From Phenylobacterium sp. (GTDB taxonomy: Bacteria > Pseudomonadota > Alphaproteobacteria > Caulobacterales > Caulobacteraceae): DNA of 62,966 nucleotides. Below, piece after piece: positions 55,731 through 62,966 of this stretch. Position numbers and translations under genes: made by a program. Every line of letters starts with the position of its first letter. The first letter of the stretch is position 1. The notes under the pieces are model-generated. The model ran no database searches. It had not been told where the DNA came from and worked only from the letters and a program-made list of their open reading frames with translations. Location of the stretch: NCBI GenBank assembly GCA_017991675.1, contig JAGOQB010000014.1:1-62966 (forward strand), written 5' to 3'.

Positions 55731-55793
55731 TCGGGCAAGGGGAAATCCTAATTCCCGGAAAGAATTCGGGCCGAAAGGTGGCGCAGCTTGGCC

Positions 55794-57722
55794 TTAAGGC
55801 GCCGCGCCAGCGACCCTCGCGGCCTCGGCGCGGCAGTCGACGGGGCGCCCCGGCCGGGAGCAGAAATCAGGCCACCGGTCGCGCAAACGCCAATAGCTGA
55901 CTAGGCCGGCCTTGGCGGCGATCGGCCAGAACCGGCGATCGCGGCGCAGCGGCTCGGTGACGGGATCCATCAGACACCCCTCATCCGGGTTGAGCGCCGT
56001 CTCCATGCCCGGCGCGCCCAAGGCGGCGAAGGCCTCGTCGACGCGGCCGAGCGTCGCGGCGGCCTTGACGACGTGGCAGGGGGCGACATCGGCGTTCCGG
56101 GCGGCGGCGCGGAAGGCGGCCATCGCCGCCTCGCCATCGGCCGCCCCGCCCGACCTGCGCGCCTTCAGCAGCCGATCGAACGCCGCGACCCCGGCCGCGT
56201 CCAGCGTCGGCGGCGCGGTGTCCGGATCATGCAGTAGCGCCGACGCCGCCTCGGGCGCGCCCGCGAACGCCTCGATCTCGAAGCGAACCCGGCGGACGCT
56301 GGCCTGGTCCGGATGAAGGCGCGCGAACCGCGCCGCCGCCTGGCGCGCCGACTCAAGCTCGCCGTTCGCGTAGAGCGCGCTGACGTAACTGTGGGCCGGC
56401 GGCGCGGCCATCGGGCGCAGCGCTAGCGCGCGTTGGCAGAACGCCCGGCTCTCCCACGCCCGCCCGACCGCGACCAGGTGGCGACACTCCCGCATATGCA
56501 GGAACGGAAACTGCGGGGCCGCCGCCAGGCCGCGAAGGACCTGATCCTCGGCCCCGGCGATGTCGCGCGGCGCCTCCTCCCGCTCCAGAAGGTACAGCGC
56601 GTCGAAGGCGGCCCCGGAGCCGGCCGGGTCCTCCCGGATCGCCCGGGCCGCCTCAACCCTGGCCCGGCGACGCAGATCGCGCCGACCGTCGGCCGCCGTG
56701 AGCGCCGCCAGGTGCAGGCTCAGCGCCAGATGGGCGCGGCCGTCGACAAAGCCGGGGGCGCGCTCGACGACCTGCTCGAACGCCCGCAGCGGCACGCCTT
56801 CGCGCAGCAGCGCCGGCGTCTTCAGCGCGCCGGCGCCCTTGATGTAGAGGGCCAGGGTCTGCGGATCGAGCTTCACACCTTTCTGCCGGCGGGCCTCCAG
56901 AAGCGCGTAGACCACCTCCGTCGAGGCCGCGGCGACCTCGTCGCGCAATCCGCCGGCCCGCCCCACCGGCCGCTCGAACTCGTCGGTCCAGATGATGAAG
57001 TCGGCGCGCGGATCCTTCAGATAGGCCCGAACCCGCCACAGCCCGCCGTCGCGATCGACCGACCCGCTCAGGATCAGCTCGCTGGCCCGCCGCGCGGGGG
57101 ACGCCGCCTCGCCCACCGAGACCGCGACATCGGCGCCGCTTTCCCCGAGCAGGCCTGCGATGTGGTCAGTCAGCCCGGCCGAGAGTTCGCGCTCGTCGGC
57201 GTCGTCCCCCAAGGGCGCGAACGGGACGATCGCGATCCTCAAGCCGCGCTCCGGCTCGTCCGGCCGGCGTTCGCCCCAGCGCCAGGCCGCGCCCCCGACC
57301 AGCGCGACCAGGACCATCAGGATGAGCGCCAGGCCCCTACCGCCGAACCGCCCCGCCCGTTCCAGCCGCGCGCCGGCGCCGCGCGCACGCTCGGCCAGGC
57401 GATAGCCGACGCGGGGCACGGTGGTCAGTTCGAAGCCGCCCCGCACGCGCGCCAGCCGCCTCAGCCGGCCGATGCAGCGGTTGATGGCGTCCTCGCCGAC
57501 CACCCGGCCGCCCCAGCAGGTCTGGATCAGGTCATCGCGCGACACCACCTCGCCGCGCGACCGCGCCAGGACGACGAGCACCTGCATGACCCGCGGCTCG
57601 AGGGTCTCGCGCCACCCCGGGCCGGCGACCTCGAGCAGAGCCGGCCGCACCTGCATGGGACCCAGGTTGAATGGCTCCTCGTGGGCCAACTCGACCGCCA
57701 TCGGGGCATGATCGTGGCTCAT
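55794..57722 (-). CDS. CadC/ToxR-like membrane regulator with winged helix and TPR-like domain
   Basis: The 642-residue protein has an N-terminal OmpR-type winged helix (about 18-112; LEPRVMQVLVVLARSRGEVVSRDDLIQTCW, INRCIGRLRRLARVRGGFELTTVPRVGYRL), then one TM helix (about 129-147). A periplasmic part follows: a beta/alpha domain (about 158-260; RIAIVPFAPLGDDADERELSAGLTDHIAGLL) and TPR-like helices (about 300-600). This is the one-component CadC/ToxR topology, in which the periplasmic part senses and the membrane-bound winged helix binds DNA. Residues 158-260 match the FlgO/adenylate-cyclase-associated TolB-like fold. The signal and targets are unknown. It is divergent from urcA. Confidence 0.86.
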   Translation of the reverse strand: MSHDHAPMAVELAHEEPFNLGPMQVRPALLEVAGPGWRETLEPRVMQVLVVLARSRGEVVSRDDLIQTCWGGRVVGEDAINRCIGRLRRLARVRGGFELTTVPRVGYRLAERARGAGARLERAGRFGGRGLALILMVLVALVGGAAWRWGERRPDEPERGLRIAIVPFAPLGDDADERELSAGLTDHIAGLLGESGADVAVSVGEAASPARRASELILSGSVDRDGGLWRVRAYLKDPRADFIIWTDEFERPVGRAGGLRDEVAAASTEVVYALLEARRQKGVKLDPQTLALYIKGAGALKTPALLREGVPLRAFEQVVERAPGFVDGRAHLALSLHLAALTAADGRRDLRRRARVEAARAIREDPAGSGAAFDALYLLEREEAPRDIAGAEDQVLRGLAAAPQFPFLHMRECRHLVAVGRAWESRAFCQRALALRPMAAPPAHSYVSALYANGELESARQAAARFARLHPDQASVRRVRFEIEAFAGAPEAASALLHDPDTAPPTLDAAGVAAFDRLLKARRSGGAADGEAAMAAFRAAARNADVAPCHVVKAAATLGRVDEAFAALGAPGMETALNPDEGCLMDPVTEPLRRDRRFWPIAAKAGLVSYWRLRDRWPDFCSRPGRPVDCRAEAARVAGAAP

Positions 57723-57833
57723 CGGCGCATCATCGGCGGCCCATCAGGCCCCGCCCATATCGTGTCCGGCCGTCGCGGCGCCTCTTGGATCTCGTGATCA
57801 GACGGATCGCATGCCTTCCAACGGAGCCTGCAA

Positions 57834-58178
57834 ATGTCTCGACCATCCCTCGCGATCCTGGCGACGGCCGCTTGCCTCCTGGCGGCGCCCGTCCGCGCCG
57901 ACCCATTGCCGCCAAGCGTCGTCGTCTCCTACGCCGACCTCGACCCGACGACCGAAGCCGGCGCGCGAACCCTGCTGGTCCGGCTCAAGCTTGCGGTCCG
58001 AACGGTCTGCAGCGAAACGCGCCTCAGCATAATGGGCCTACAGGGCGAACGACGCCACTCCGCGTGCACGACAAACACACTCAACCAATCCGTTCAGACT
58101 GTCGGTTCCGAGCAACTGACGCGCCTCTACAACCCATCGGGCGCAAGCGTGATGGCTTCGGCCTCCCCGGCGAACTGA
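57834..58178 (+). CDS. UrcA family protein
   Basis: The 114-residue exported protein has signal peptide MSRPSLAILATAACLLAAPVRAD. The UrcA core is VVVSYADLDPTTEAGARTLLVRLKLAVRTVC, followed by a second Cys (SACTTNTLNQSV). UrcA proteins are small, secreted, frequent in Caulobacterales and sphingomonads, and of unknown function. GGAGCC precedes the ATG at 57834. It is divergent from the CadC-like regulator (111 bases between starts), which makes it a plausible target. The hairpin at 58199-58222 follows. Confidence 0.85.
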   Translation: MSRPSLAILATAACLLAAPVRADPLPPSVVVSYADLDPTTEAGARTLLVRLKLAVRTVCSETRLSIMGLQGERRHSACTTNTLNQSVQTVGSEQLTRLYNPSGASVMASASPAN

Positions 58179-58198
58179 CCGGTGCGGCGCAATAAAAA

Positions 58199-58222
58199 AC
58201 GCCCGCCTGAAAAGGCGGGCGT
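58199..58222 (-). terminator. Intrinsic terminator of mucR
   Basis: ACGCCCGCCT and AGGCGGGCGT pair perfectly around a GAAA tetraloop. On the minus strand the stem is followed directly by TTTTATT, and it lies 27 bases after the mucR stop. It may also end urcA transcription from the other side, where the T-tract is weak. Confidence 0.88.
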
Positions 58223-58249
58223 CTTCGCATCTCGAATTCGAGATCGGCT

Positions 58250-58672
58250 CTACTTGGAGCGCTTGCGCGGGGCCTGACGACCGCCCTGCCCCAGGCCCAT
58301 CTGCTTGGCCAGGTCCGAACGCGCCTTGGCGTAGTTCGGCGCGACCATCGGGTAGTCCTTCGGAAGACCCCACTTCGCGCGGTATTCTTCGGGGCTCATG
58401 TTGTACTTGGTGCGCAGGTGACGCTTCAGCGACTTGAACTTGCGACCGTCTTCCAGGCAGACCAGATGATCGGGCGTGATCGACCGGCGCACAGGCACGG
58501 CCGGTTCCTTCGGCGCGACTTCCTGCACGTCTGAACCGGTGGAAATACCCGCCAGGGCCCGATGGACGCTCTGGATCAGGTTGGGGAGGTCGGCCGCAGC
58601 CACCGAATTGTTCCCGACATAAGCGGAAACAATATCCGCCGTCATCTCAATGACTTCCGACTTCTCGTCCAT
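58250..58672 (-). CDS. mucR: MucR/Ros-family transcription regulator
   Basis: The 140-residue regulator has a helical N-terminus for oligomerisation (about 1-40) and a Ros/MucR DNA-binding domain (about 65-125; HLVCLEDGRKFKSLKRHLRTKYNMSPEEYRAKWGL split, then DYPMVAPNYAKARSDLAKQMGLG). In Caulobacter, MucR proteins repress CtrA-activated genes and control the G1-to-S programme. The zinc ligands are atypical: C72 is kept, the second Cys is D75, H85 is kept, and the usual last His positions are K89 and Y90. Start is ATG at 58670-58672. A sigma-70-like promoter is visible upstream and a strong terminator follows. Confidence 0.93.
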   Translation of the reverse strand: MDEKSEVIEMTADIVSAYVGNNSVAAADLPNLIQSVHRALAGISTGSDVQEVAPKEPAVPVRRSITPDHLVCLEDGRKFKSLKRHLRTKYNMSPEEYRAKWGLPKDYPMVAPNYAKARSDLAKQMGLGQGGRQAPRKRSK

Positions 58673-58741
58673 ATTTCTCGGTTCCGTGAGTGCGGGTGCA
58701 CCAAGTTGGGGGATGACTGATTCACGACATCAGTGGACGCG

Positions 58742-58770
58742 TTAATATCTGGAACCCAACTGCAGCACAA
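58742..58770 (-). promoter_or_regulatory. Candidate promoter of mucR
   Basis: On the minus strand TTGTGC (58765-58770) and TATTAA (58742-58747) are separated by 17 bases, a plausible -35/-10 pair giving a leader of about 60-65 bases. One GATTC (GANTC) lies in the leader at 58719-58723. The assignment is by eye. Confidence 0.4.
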
Positions 58771-58893
58771 GCAAACAATACGACGCTGTTCTTCAACGAA
58801 CACGATCATCGTTAAGTTTAGCCGTCACAATGCACCGATCGGTTGTGCAACACCCACTATTGCGGCGCGGCAATGCGTCGCAACCTGTAGTGA

Positions 58894-60105
58894 TCAGCGC
58901 CCAAAATCCTTGGAGAACGCCAGCATGGCAGCCTTCTGCGGAGTTGAGTATTCGTCAAATCCGTCTTCGTCGCCATCGCGGATTGCGCGTAGCAGAGCTG
59001 GCGTCAGCGCTGAGGTCAGGGACCAGTTCCAATACCTGAGCACGGTCTGGGCCCGGTCGACCGCGATCATGTCGTAGACCAGTATCGCGCGCTCAAGAGC
59101 ACTGGACGGCGCGCCCCCAGCCTCGGTCTCGTCCCGCTTGAGGCCGCGCCACAGCGCCCGGATCGCAGACTTCGGCAGACCGGTGGCCTTGCAAAGGATC
59201 GCCAGCGGCTCGCCGCCGCTGTCAGTGAAGATCTTGGCGCCCGTCATCGGCTTGAGGCCCGACAGATACGAGATCTCCTCGGCCACCTCGCGCGACAGGC
59301 CGTCGCTGGCGGCGGCGACCGCCGCCTCCAGATTGTCGTAAGGGCTGCGATCGACGGCCGCGCGGTTGCGCTGGCGCCGCTCGATGAATTGCAGGGCTTT
59401 GCGCGACAACGGTTCCTGCCAGTGCTCGGCGGCCGCCATCGCAAAGATGTCGCTGGTCGCTTCCTGCAGCAGCTCGCGAGAGACCGCGAAGCGCTGGAGG
59501 ATCACCCTGCGGGCCTCGGCGTCGGCCCACCAGAACAGCACATAGGCGTGCGCAGGGCGTAGCTCGGGCCGGCGCAGCAGCATGGCGGTCAGCCGCGGAT
59601 CGCCGCGGGTCAGGGCGACGACCGCCTCGATGCCGCCCGTCGAGAGCTTCGCCTCGTCGTTCTTGAGTAGGCATTCGAGCACCAGCACCTCGCCGAACTC
59701 GATCAGCACGTCGCAAACGACCTCGCTGACGCCCCGACGCAAGGCGATCAGCCGCCGATGCTCAAGGTTCATCAGCCGCGCGCAGTCGAGCAGATCGGCG
59801 TCGGACAGCGTGGCGGCGTTGAGCAGCAGCTCCTCGGCGACCTCCACCTCGTCCCGCAGCAGCAGCCGCGCCAGGGTGGCCGGTATCTCGGGCAGGCCGG
59901 AGATCCGGCGCGCGACCTTCTTGCGCTCGGCCGGCTCGGCCTCGCGCAGTATGTCGGCCAGCAGGTCGGCGGTCATCGCCCGCTCGAAGGCGTTGATCCG
60001 CGAGGTCGGCAGGCAGACCACGTCCGCCAGCCGCTTCAGCAGGTTCGCCCGCGCCCGCGAGGCGGGCGGGGCGTCGAGCTCGGTCATCGGCGACGGCAGG
60101 TTCAT
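58894..60105 (-). CDS. DUF2336 protein, copy 2
   Basis: The 403-residue DUF2336 paralogue is helical and cytosolic. Repeats: RANLLKRLADVVCLPTSRINAFERAMTADLLADIL; ISGLPEIPATLARLLLRDEVEVAEELLLNAATLSDADLLDCARLM; EVVCDVLIEFGEVLVLECLLKNDEAKLSTGG. The C-terminal hallmark is GGEPLAILCKATGLPKSAIRALWRGL, equivalent to IVCKAAGFERSLYLTFAVLI in the copy at 44975. Function is unknown. It lies upstream of mucR on the same strand, 221 bases away. One GANTC (60136-60140) lies upstream. ATG is at 60103-60105. Confidence 0.87.
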   Translation of the reverse strand: MNLPSPMTELDAPPASRARANLLKRLADVVCLPTSRINAFERAMTADLLADILREAEPAERKKVARRISGLPEIPATLARLLLRDEVEVAEELLLNAATLSDADLLDCARLMNLEHRRLIALRRGVSEVVCDVLIEFGEVLVLECLLKNDEAKLSTGGIEAVVALTRGDPRLTAMLLRRPELRPAHAYVLFWWADAEARRVILQRFAVSRELLQEATSDIFAMAAAEHWQEPLSRKALQFIERRQRNRAAVDRSPYDNLEAAVAAASDGLSREVAEEISYLSGLKPMTGAKIFTDSGGEPLAILCKATGLPKSAIRALWRGLKRDETEAGGAPSSALERAILVYDMIAVDRAQTVLRYWNWSLTSALTPALLRAIRDGDEDGFDEYSTPQKAAMLAFSKDFGR

Positions 60106-60161
60106 GCGGGGTCCCGGCGAATACCTGCCGCTATCGAATCACACTGCGCTTAACCGTGTGT

Positions 60162-61046
60162 TCACTTGAAGGTCGGCGCGGACCACTGCTCCCAGATGTT
60201 CGGCAGGTCGCTGGAGACCTTGTTCGGGAACGACGGCGGGCGCTTCTCGAGGAACGACATCACCCCTTCGCGGGCGTCGGCCATGGCCCCGCGGGTCTGG
60301 ATGCCGCGGCTGTCGGCCTGGTGCGCCTCCATCGGATGGGCCGCGCCGGCCATCCGCCACAGCAGTTGCCGGGTCAGGGCGATGGAGACCGGGGCGGTGT
60401 TGTCGACGATCTCGCGCGCCAGCGCCTTGGCCGCCGGCAGCAATTCGTCCGGCGCGTGCAGCGAACGCACCAGGCCGCGGTCGAGAGCTTCCTGCGCCGG
60501 GAACACGCGGCCGGTGTAGCACCACTCGAGCGCCGTCTGGACGCCGACCAGCCGCGGAAGGAACCAGGACGAGGCCGCCTCGGGATTCAGGCCGCGGCGC
60601 GCGAACACCAGGCCAAAGCGGGCCTCGGTCGAGGCCATGCGGATATCCATTGGCAGCTGCATGGTGACGCCGACCCCGACCGCCGGGCCGTTGATCGCGC
60701 CGATCACCGGCTTGAGGCTGTCATAGATCCGCAGCGAGACCAGCCCACCGCCGTCCCGCTGCACGCCCTGGCGGGTGCGCGCGGCGCGATCCTCGCCGCC
60801 GCGCTTGTCGTAGTCGAAGGTTTCGCCGCCGGCCGACAGGTCGGCCCCGGCGCAGAAGGCGCGGCCGGCCCCGGTGACGATCACAGCCTTCACCGCGTCG
60901 TCGGCGTCGGTCACGTCGAACGCGGCGATCAGGTCCTTCATCATCTGCGTGTTGAAGGCGTTGAGCTTCTCCGGACGGTTGAGGGTGATCGTCGCCACCC
61001 CATCCTCGACGTCGTAGCCGAGGGTCTCGAAACTGTGCGTGGCCAT
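60162..61046 (-). CDS. Enoyl-CoA hydratase/isomerase (crotonase)
   Basis: The 294-residue crotonase hydrates or isomerises enoyl-CoA in beta-oxidation. The CoA-binding and oxyanion-hole region has VATITLNRPEKLNAFNTQM and VTGAGRAFCAGADLS. The second oxyanion/catalytic segment is INGPAVGVGVTMQLPMDIRMASTEARFGLVFARRGLNPE. The catalytic Glu of classical hydratases near this last block aligns only loosely by eye, so hydratase versus isomerase is open. It is divergent from the acyl-CoA synthetase gene, with a shared palindrome. Confidence 0.92.
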   Translation of the reverse strand: MATHSFETLGYDVEDGVATITLNRPEKLNAFNTQMMKDLIAAFDVTDADDAVKAVIVTGAGRAFCAGADLSAGGETFDYDKRGGEDRAARTRQGVQRDGGGLVSLRIYDSLKPVIGAINGPAVGVGVTMQLPMDIRMASTEARFGLVFARRGLNPEAASSWFLPRLVGVQTALEWCYTGRVFPAQEALDRGLVRSLHAPDELLPAAKALAREIVDNTAPVSIALTRQLLWRMAGAAHPMEAHQADSRGIQTRGAMADAREGVMSFLEKRPPSFPNKVSSDLPNIWEQWSAPTFK

Positions 61047-61082
61047 CAGATCCTCCCTGAAATTTCGTCTACTCCGCGCCGC

Positions 61083-61101
61083 TTGACGGACGGTCCGTCA
61101 A
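61083..61101. promoter_or_regulatory. Perfect 19-base palindrome, probable TetR-type operator
   Basis: TTGACGGAC (61083-61091) and GTCCGTCAA (61093-61101) are exact reverse complements around one central G. The element lies 37 bases from the hydratase start and 84 bases from the synthetase start. Each end begins TTGACG, a consensus -35, so a bound repressor would block both promoters. The shape is typical of TetR-family operators for acyl-CoA genes; no regulator gene is in the window. Confidence 0.6.
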
Positions 61102-61185
61102 GGCCCGCATACTCGCCTTAACAACGATAACTTTGGGAGGACGGTCGAGACGCCAAAAGCGCCCGCCCGTCGCAAGGAAGAGTTC

Positions 61186-62724
61186 ATGCATCCGGCCAAC
61201 CACGCCCAGACCCACCCCGACCGCGCCGCCTTCGTGATGGCCGCAACGGGCGAAACCGTCACCTACAAGGAGCTCGACGAACGCTCGAACCAGGGCGCCC
61301 AACTCTTCCGGTCGCTGGGCCTGAAGACCGGCGACGTCATCGCCATCCTGATGGAGAACCACCCGCGGTTCTTCGAAATCGCCTGGGCCGCGCAACGGGC
61401 GGGCCTCTACTTCGCCTGCATCTCCTCGAAGCTCACCGCCGGCGAGATCGAGTACATCATGAAGGACTGCGAGGCGAAGGTCCTGATCACCTCGACCGGC
61501 GTCGGCGGCGTGGTCGACGAGCTTCCGGCGCTGCTGCCGGGCGTGAAGCTGTTCATGGTCGGCCAGCCGCGCGCGCCCTACGAGAGCTTCGAGGCGGCGC
61601 GCGACGCCCAGCCGGCGACGCCGATCGCCGACGCCAGCGCCGGCACGGACATGCTCTATTCGTCGGGCACCACCGGCCGGCCGAAGGGCATCAAGCCGCC
61701 GCTGACCGGCGCGCCGATCGACGCCCCCAATCCGCTGGCGATGATGGCCCAGGGGCTGTTCGGCTTCCAGAACGACAGCGTCTATCTCTCGCCGGCGCCG
61801 CTCTATCACGCCGCGCCCCTGCGCTGGTGCATGAGCGTCCACCGCCTGGGCGGCACGGTCGTGGTGATGGAAAAGTTCGATCCGGAAGACGCGCTGGGGT
61901 TGATCGAAAAGTACAAGGTCGACGTCGGCCAGTTCGTGCCGACGCATTTCGTGCGGATGCTGAAGCTGCCGCCCGAGGTCCGCGCCAAGTACGACGTCTC
62001 CTCGATGCGCTCGGCCGTCCACGCCGCCGCCCCCTGCCCGATCCCGGTCAAGGAGCAGATGATGGCCTGGTGGGGCCCGGTCATCCACGAATACTACGCC
62101 GGCAGCGAGGGCAACGGCTTCTGCTACATCGGCCCGCACGACTGGCTGGCCCACAAGGGCTCGGTCGGCCGCGGCACCACCGCCGAGGTCAAGATCTGCG
62201 GTGAGGACGGCGAGCCCCTGCCCCCGCGCTCCGAAGGCGTCGTCTACTTCGCCGGCGGGACGCCGCTGACCTATCACAACGCTCCGGACAAGGTCGCCGA
62301 GAACACCAACAAGTACGGCTGGACGACGCTGGGCGACGTCGGCTGGCTCGACGAGGAAGGCTTCCTCTACCTGACCGACCGCAAGAGCTTCATGATCATC
62401 TCGGGCGGGGTGAACATCTACCCGCAGGAGCTTGAGAATCTGCTGATCACCCACCCCAAGGTGGCTGACGCCGCCGTCGTCGGCGGACCGCACGAGGAAA
62501 TGGGCGAACAGGTCATCGCGGTGATCCAGCCGATCGACTGGGCGGCGGCCGGCGAAGACCTCAAGGCCGAACTGGCCGCCTTCTGCCGCGCCAACCTCAG
62601 CCACGTGAAGTCGCCGCGAGTGATCGACTTCATGCAGGAGCTGCCGCGCCACCCGACCGGCAAGCTCTACAAGCGCCTGATCCGCGACGCCTACTGGGGC
62701 AAGGAAGGCTCGCGGATCGTCTAG
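61186..62724 (+). CDS. Acyl-CoA synthetase (FadD-like, AMP-forming)
   Basis: The 512-residue ANL-superfamily ligase activates a carboxylic acid to its CoA thioester by way of an acyl-adenylate. Motifs: P-loop-like YSSGTTGRPKGI (about 163-174), YAGSEGNGF, hinge region TLGDVGWLDEEGFLYLTDRKSFMIISGGVNIYP and catalytic Lys in HPTGKLYKR. ATG at 61186 follows AAGGAAGAG. It is divergent from an enoyl-CoA hydratase; together they suggest catabolism of a specific acid. Substrate length cannot be read. No frameshift is present. It is the last complete gene before the right-hand insertion sequence. Confidence 0.93.
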   Translation: MHPANHAQTHPDRAAFVMAATGETVTYKELDERSNQGAQLFRSLGLKTGDVIAILMENHPRFFEIAWAAQRAGLYFACISSKLTAGEIEYIMKDCEAKVLITSTGVGGVVDELPALLPGVKLFMVGQPRAPYESFEAARDAQPATPIADASAGTDMLYSSGTTGRPKGIKPPLTGAPIDAPNPLAMMAQGLFGFQNDSVYLSPAPLYHAAPLRWCMSVHRLGGTVVVMEKFDPEDALGLIEKYKVDVGQFVPTHFVRMLKLPPEVRAKYDVSSMRSAVHAAAPCPIPVKEQMMAWWGPVIHEYYAGSEGNGFCYIGPHDWLAHKGSVGRGTTAEVKICGEDGEPLPPRSEGVVYFAGGTPLTYHNAPDKVAENTNKYGWTTLGDVGWLDEEGFLYLTDRKSFMIISGGVNIYPQELENLLITHPKVADAAVVGGPHEEMGEQVIAVIQPIDWAAAGEDLKAELAAFCRANLSHVKSPRVIDFMQELPRHPTGKLYKRLIRDAYWGKEGSRIV

Positions 62725-62734
62725 AACCCAAGAT

Positions 62735-62835
62735 GCTCCCCCTCTGGGGGAGCTGTCGGCGAAAGCCGACTGAGGGGGCCTCCCACCGCCTGTCGGCGGC
62801 CCCCTCCGTCTCGCCTTCGGCGAGCCACCTCCCCC
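62735..62835. repeat. Composite hairpin repeat between fadD and the IS
   Basis: Successive perfect hairpins are GCTCCCCC-TCT-GGGGGAGC (62735-62753), GTCGGC-GAAA-GCCGAC (62755-62770) and CTCGCC-TTC-GGCGAG (62810-62824). A longer pairing GAGGGGGCC (62772-62780) / GGCCCCCTC (62798-62806) lies between. It matches a dispersed intergenic repeat type I remember from Caulobacterales and other alphaproteobacteria. It may also end fadD transcription, though no T-run follows. Confidence 0.6.
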
Positions 62836-62839
62836 GAAA

Positions 62840-62966
62840 AGGACCTGTTGCGTAATTGGCTGATCGTGATTCCCTGGTTGTGAGCGGGGAGCGTGTCGAT
62901 GGCTGTGAAGCGAGTGGGTCAAGCGAGCTTCGTAGATGCGTTGTTGTCGACGAAGGGGGGCGGAGG
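62840..62966 (+). mobile_element. Left end of an IS5-like insertion sequence, cut by the window edge
   Basis: Sequence character changes after the composite repeat (about 62840). GC content drops, and an untranslated leader (CCTGTTGCG...) precedes a transposase start at 62899. The element continues off the right edge. The exact terminus and target duplication cannot be fixed without the other end. Confidence 0.55.
62899..62966 (+). CDS. IS5-like transposase, N-terminal 22 residues only
   Basis: The partial frame from ATG 62899 runs off the right edge. It reads MAVKRVGQASFVDALLSTKGGG and follows GGGGAG. This resembles N-termini of IS5-family (IS4/IS5-type DDE) transposases of the form K-R-x-G-Q-x-S-F-x-D-A. 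The family call rests only on this stretch. Confidence 0.55.
   Translation, partial: MAVKRVGQASFVDALLSTKGGG

Overview
The window reads as chromosomal DNA of a Caulobacteraceae bacterium, Phenylobacterium- or Caulobacter-like. It is very GC-rich. It carries a PleC whose phospho-accepting histidine falls exactly at residue 610, a probable DivJ, a MucR, two DUF2336 proteins, an UrcA protein and a TonB-dependent receptor. Both ends run into insertion sequences: the N-terminus of an IS481-type transposase at the left edge and of an IS5-like transposase at the right edge. The piece therefore looks like a contig that broke at two mobile elements. I found no rRNA, tRNA, CRISPR array or prophage, and no gene-free stretch over 300 bases.

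Layout: 1-122 IS481 end. 124-11532 mixed housekeeping and metabolism: EttA, a TonB-dependent receptor, a vWA protein, a glycosyltransferase, a pair of acyl-CoA dehydrogenases and an OmpW-type porin. 11648-16942 pepN and pleC. 16969-18424 an ECF sigma operon with a membrane protein and a Spy-like periplasmic protein. 18555-33322 a long minus-strand block: a periplasmic PepSY-like protein with response regulator and kinase (feuNPQ-like), an unknown gene, ccmI-ccmE-ccmF-ccmH, degP, a second response regulator/kinase pair, and glnE. The order ccmIEFH-degP-RR-HK-glnE-pleC matches the rhizobial order as I remember it, apart from the ECF operon placed before pleC. 33415-44771 a J-protein, a YcgN protein, a class A PBP, a Uup-like ABC-F protein, a SPOR protein, a MASE1 hybrid kinase and an SsuABC-type importer. 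44821-52187 DUF2336, a periplasmic protein of three TonB_C-like repeats, a helical-repeat protein, prfC and small Caulobacterales proteins. 52196-60105 a regulatory island: probable divJ, a divergent soluble kinase, sufE, a PAS protein, a CadC-like sensor, urcA, mucR and DUF2336. 60162-62724 a divergent enoyl-CoA hydratase / acyl-CoA synthetase pair sharing a perfect palindromic operator.

How parts work together: PleC (phosphatase) and DivJ (kinase) act on the same regulator, DivK, and MucR acts later in the same cell-cycle circuit. The upstream regions of pleC, divJ and especially the PAS gene at 55176 hold clusters of GANTC, the CcrM methylation site. The most unusual single locus is the PAS gene: four GANTC sites lie within 58 bases, and two of them form the arms of a perfect inverted repeat. 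Fatty-acid genes occur at two sites (7.6-10.0 kb and 60.2-62.7 kb), each with a TTGAC...GTCAA palindrome upstream.
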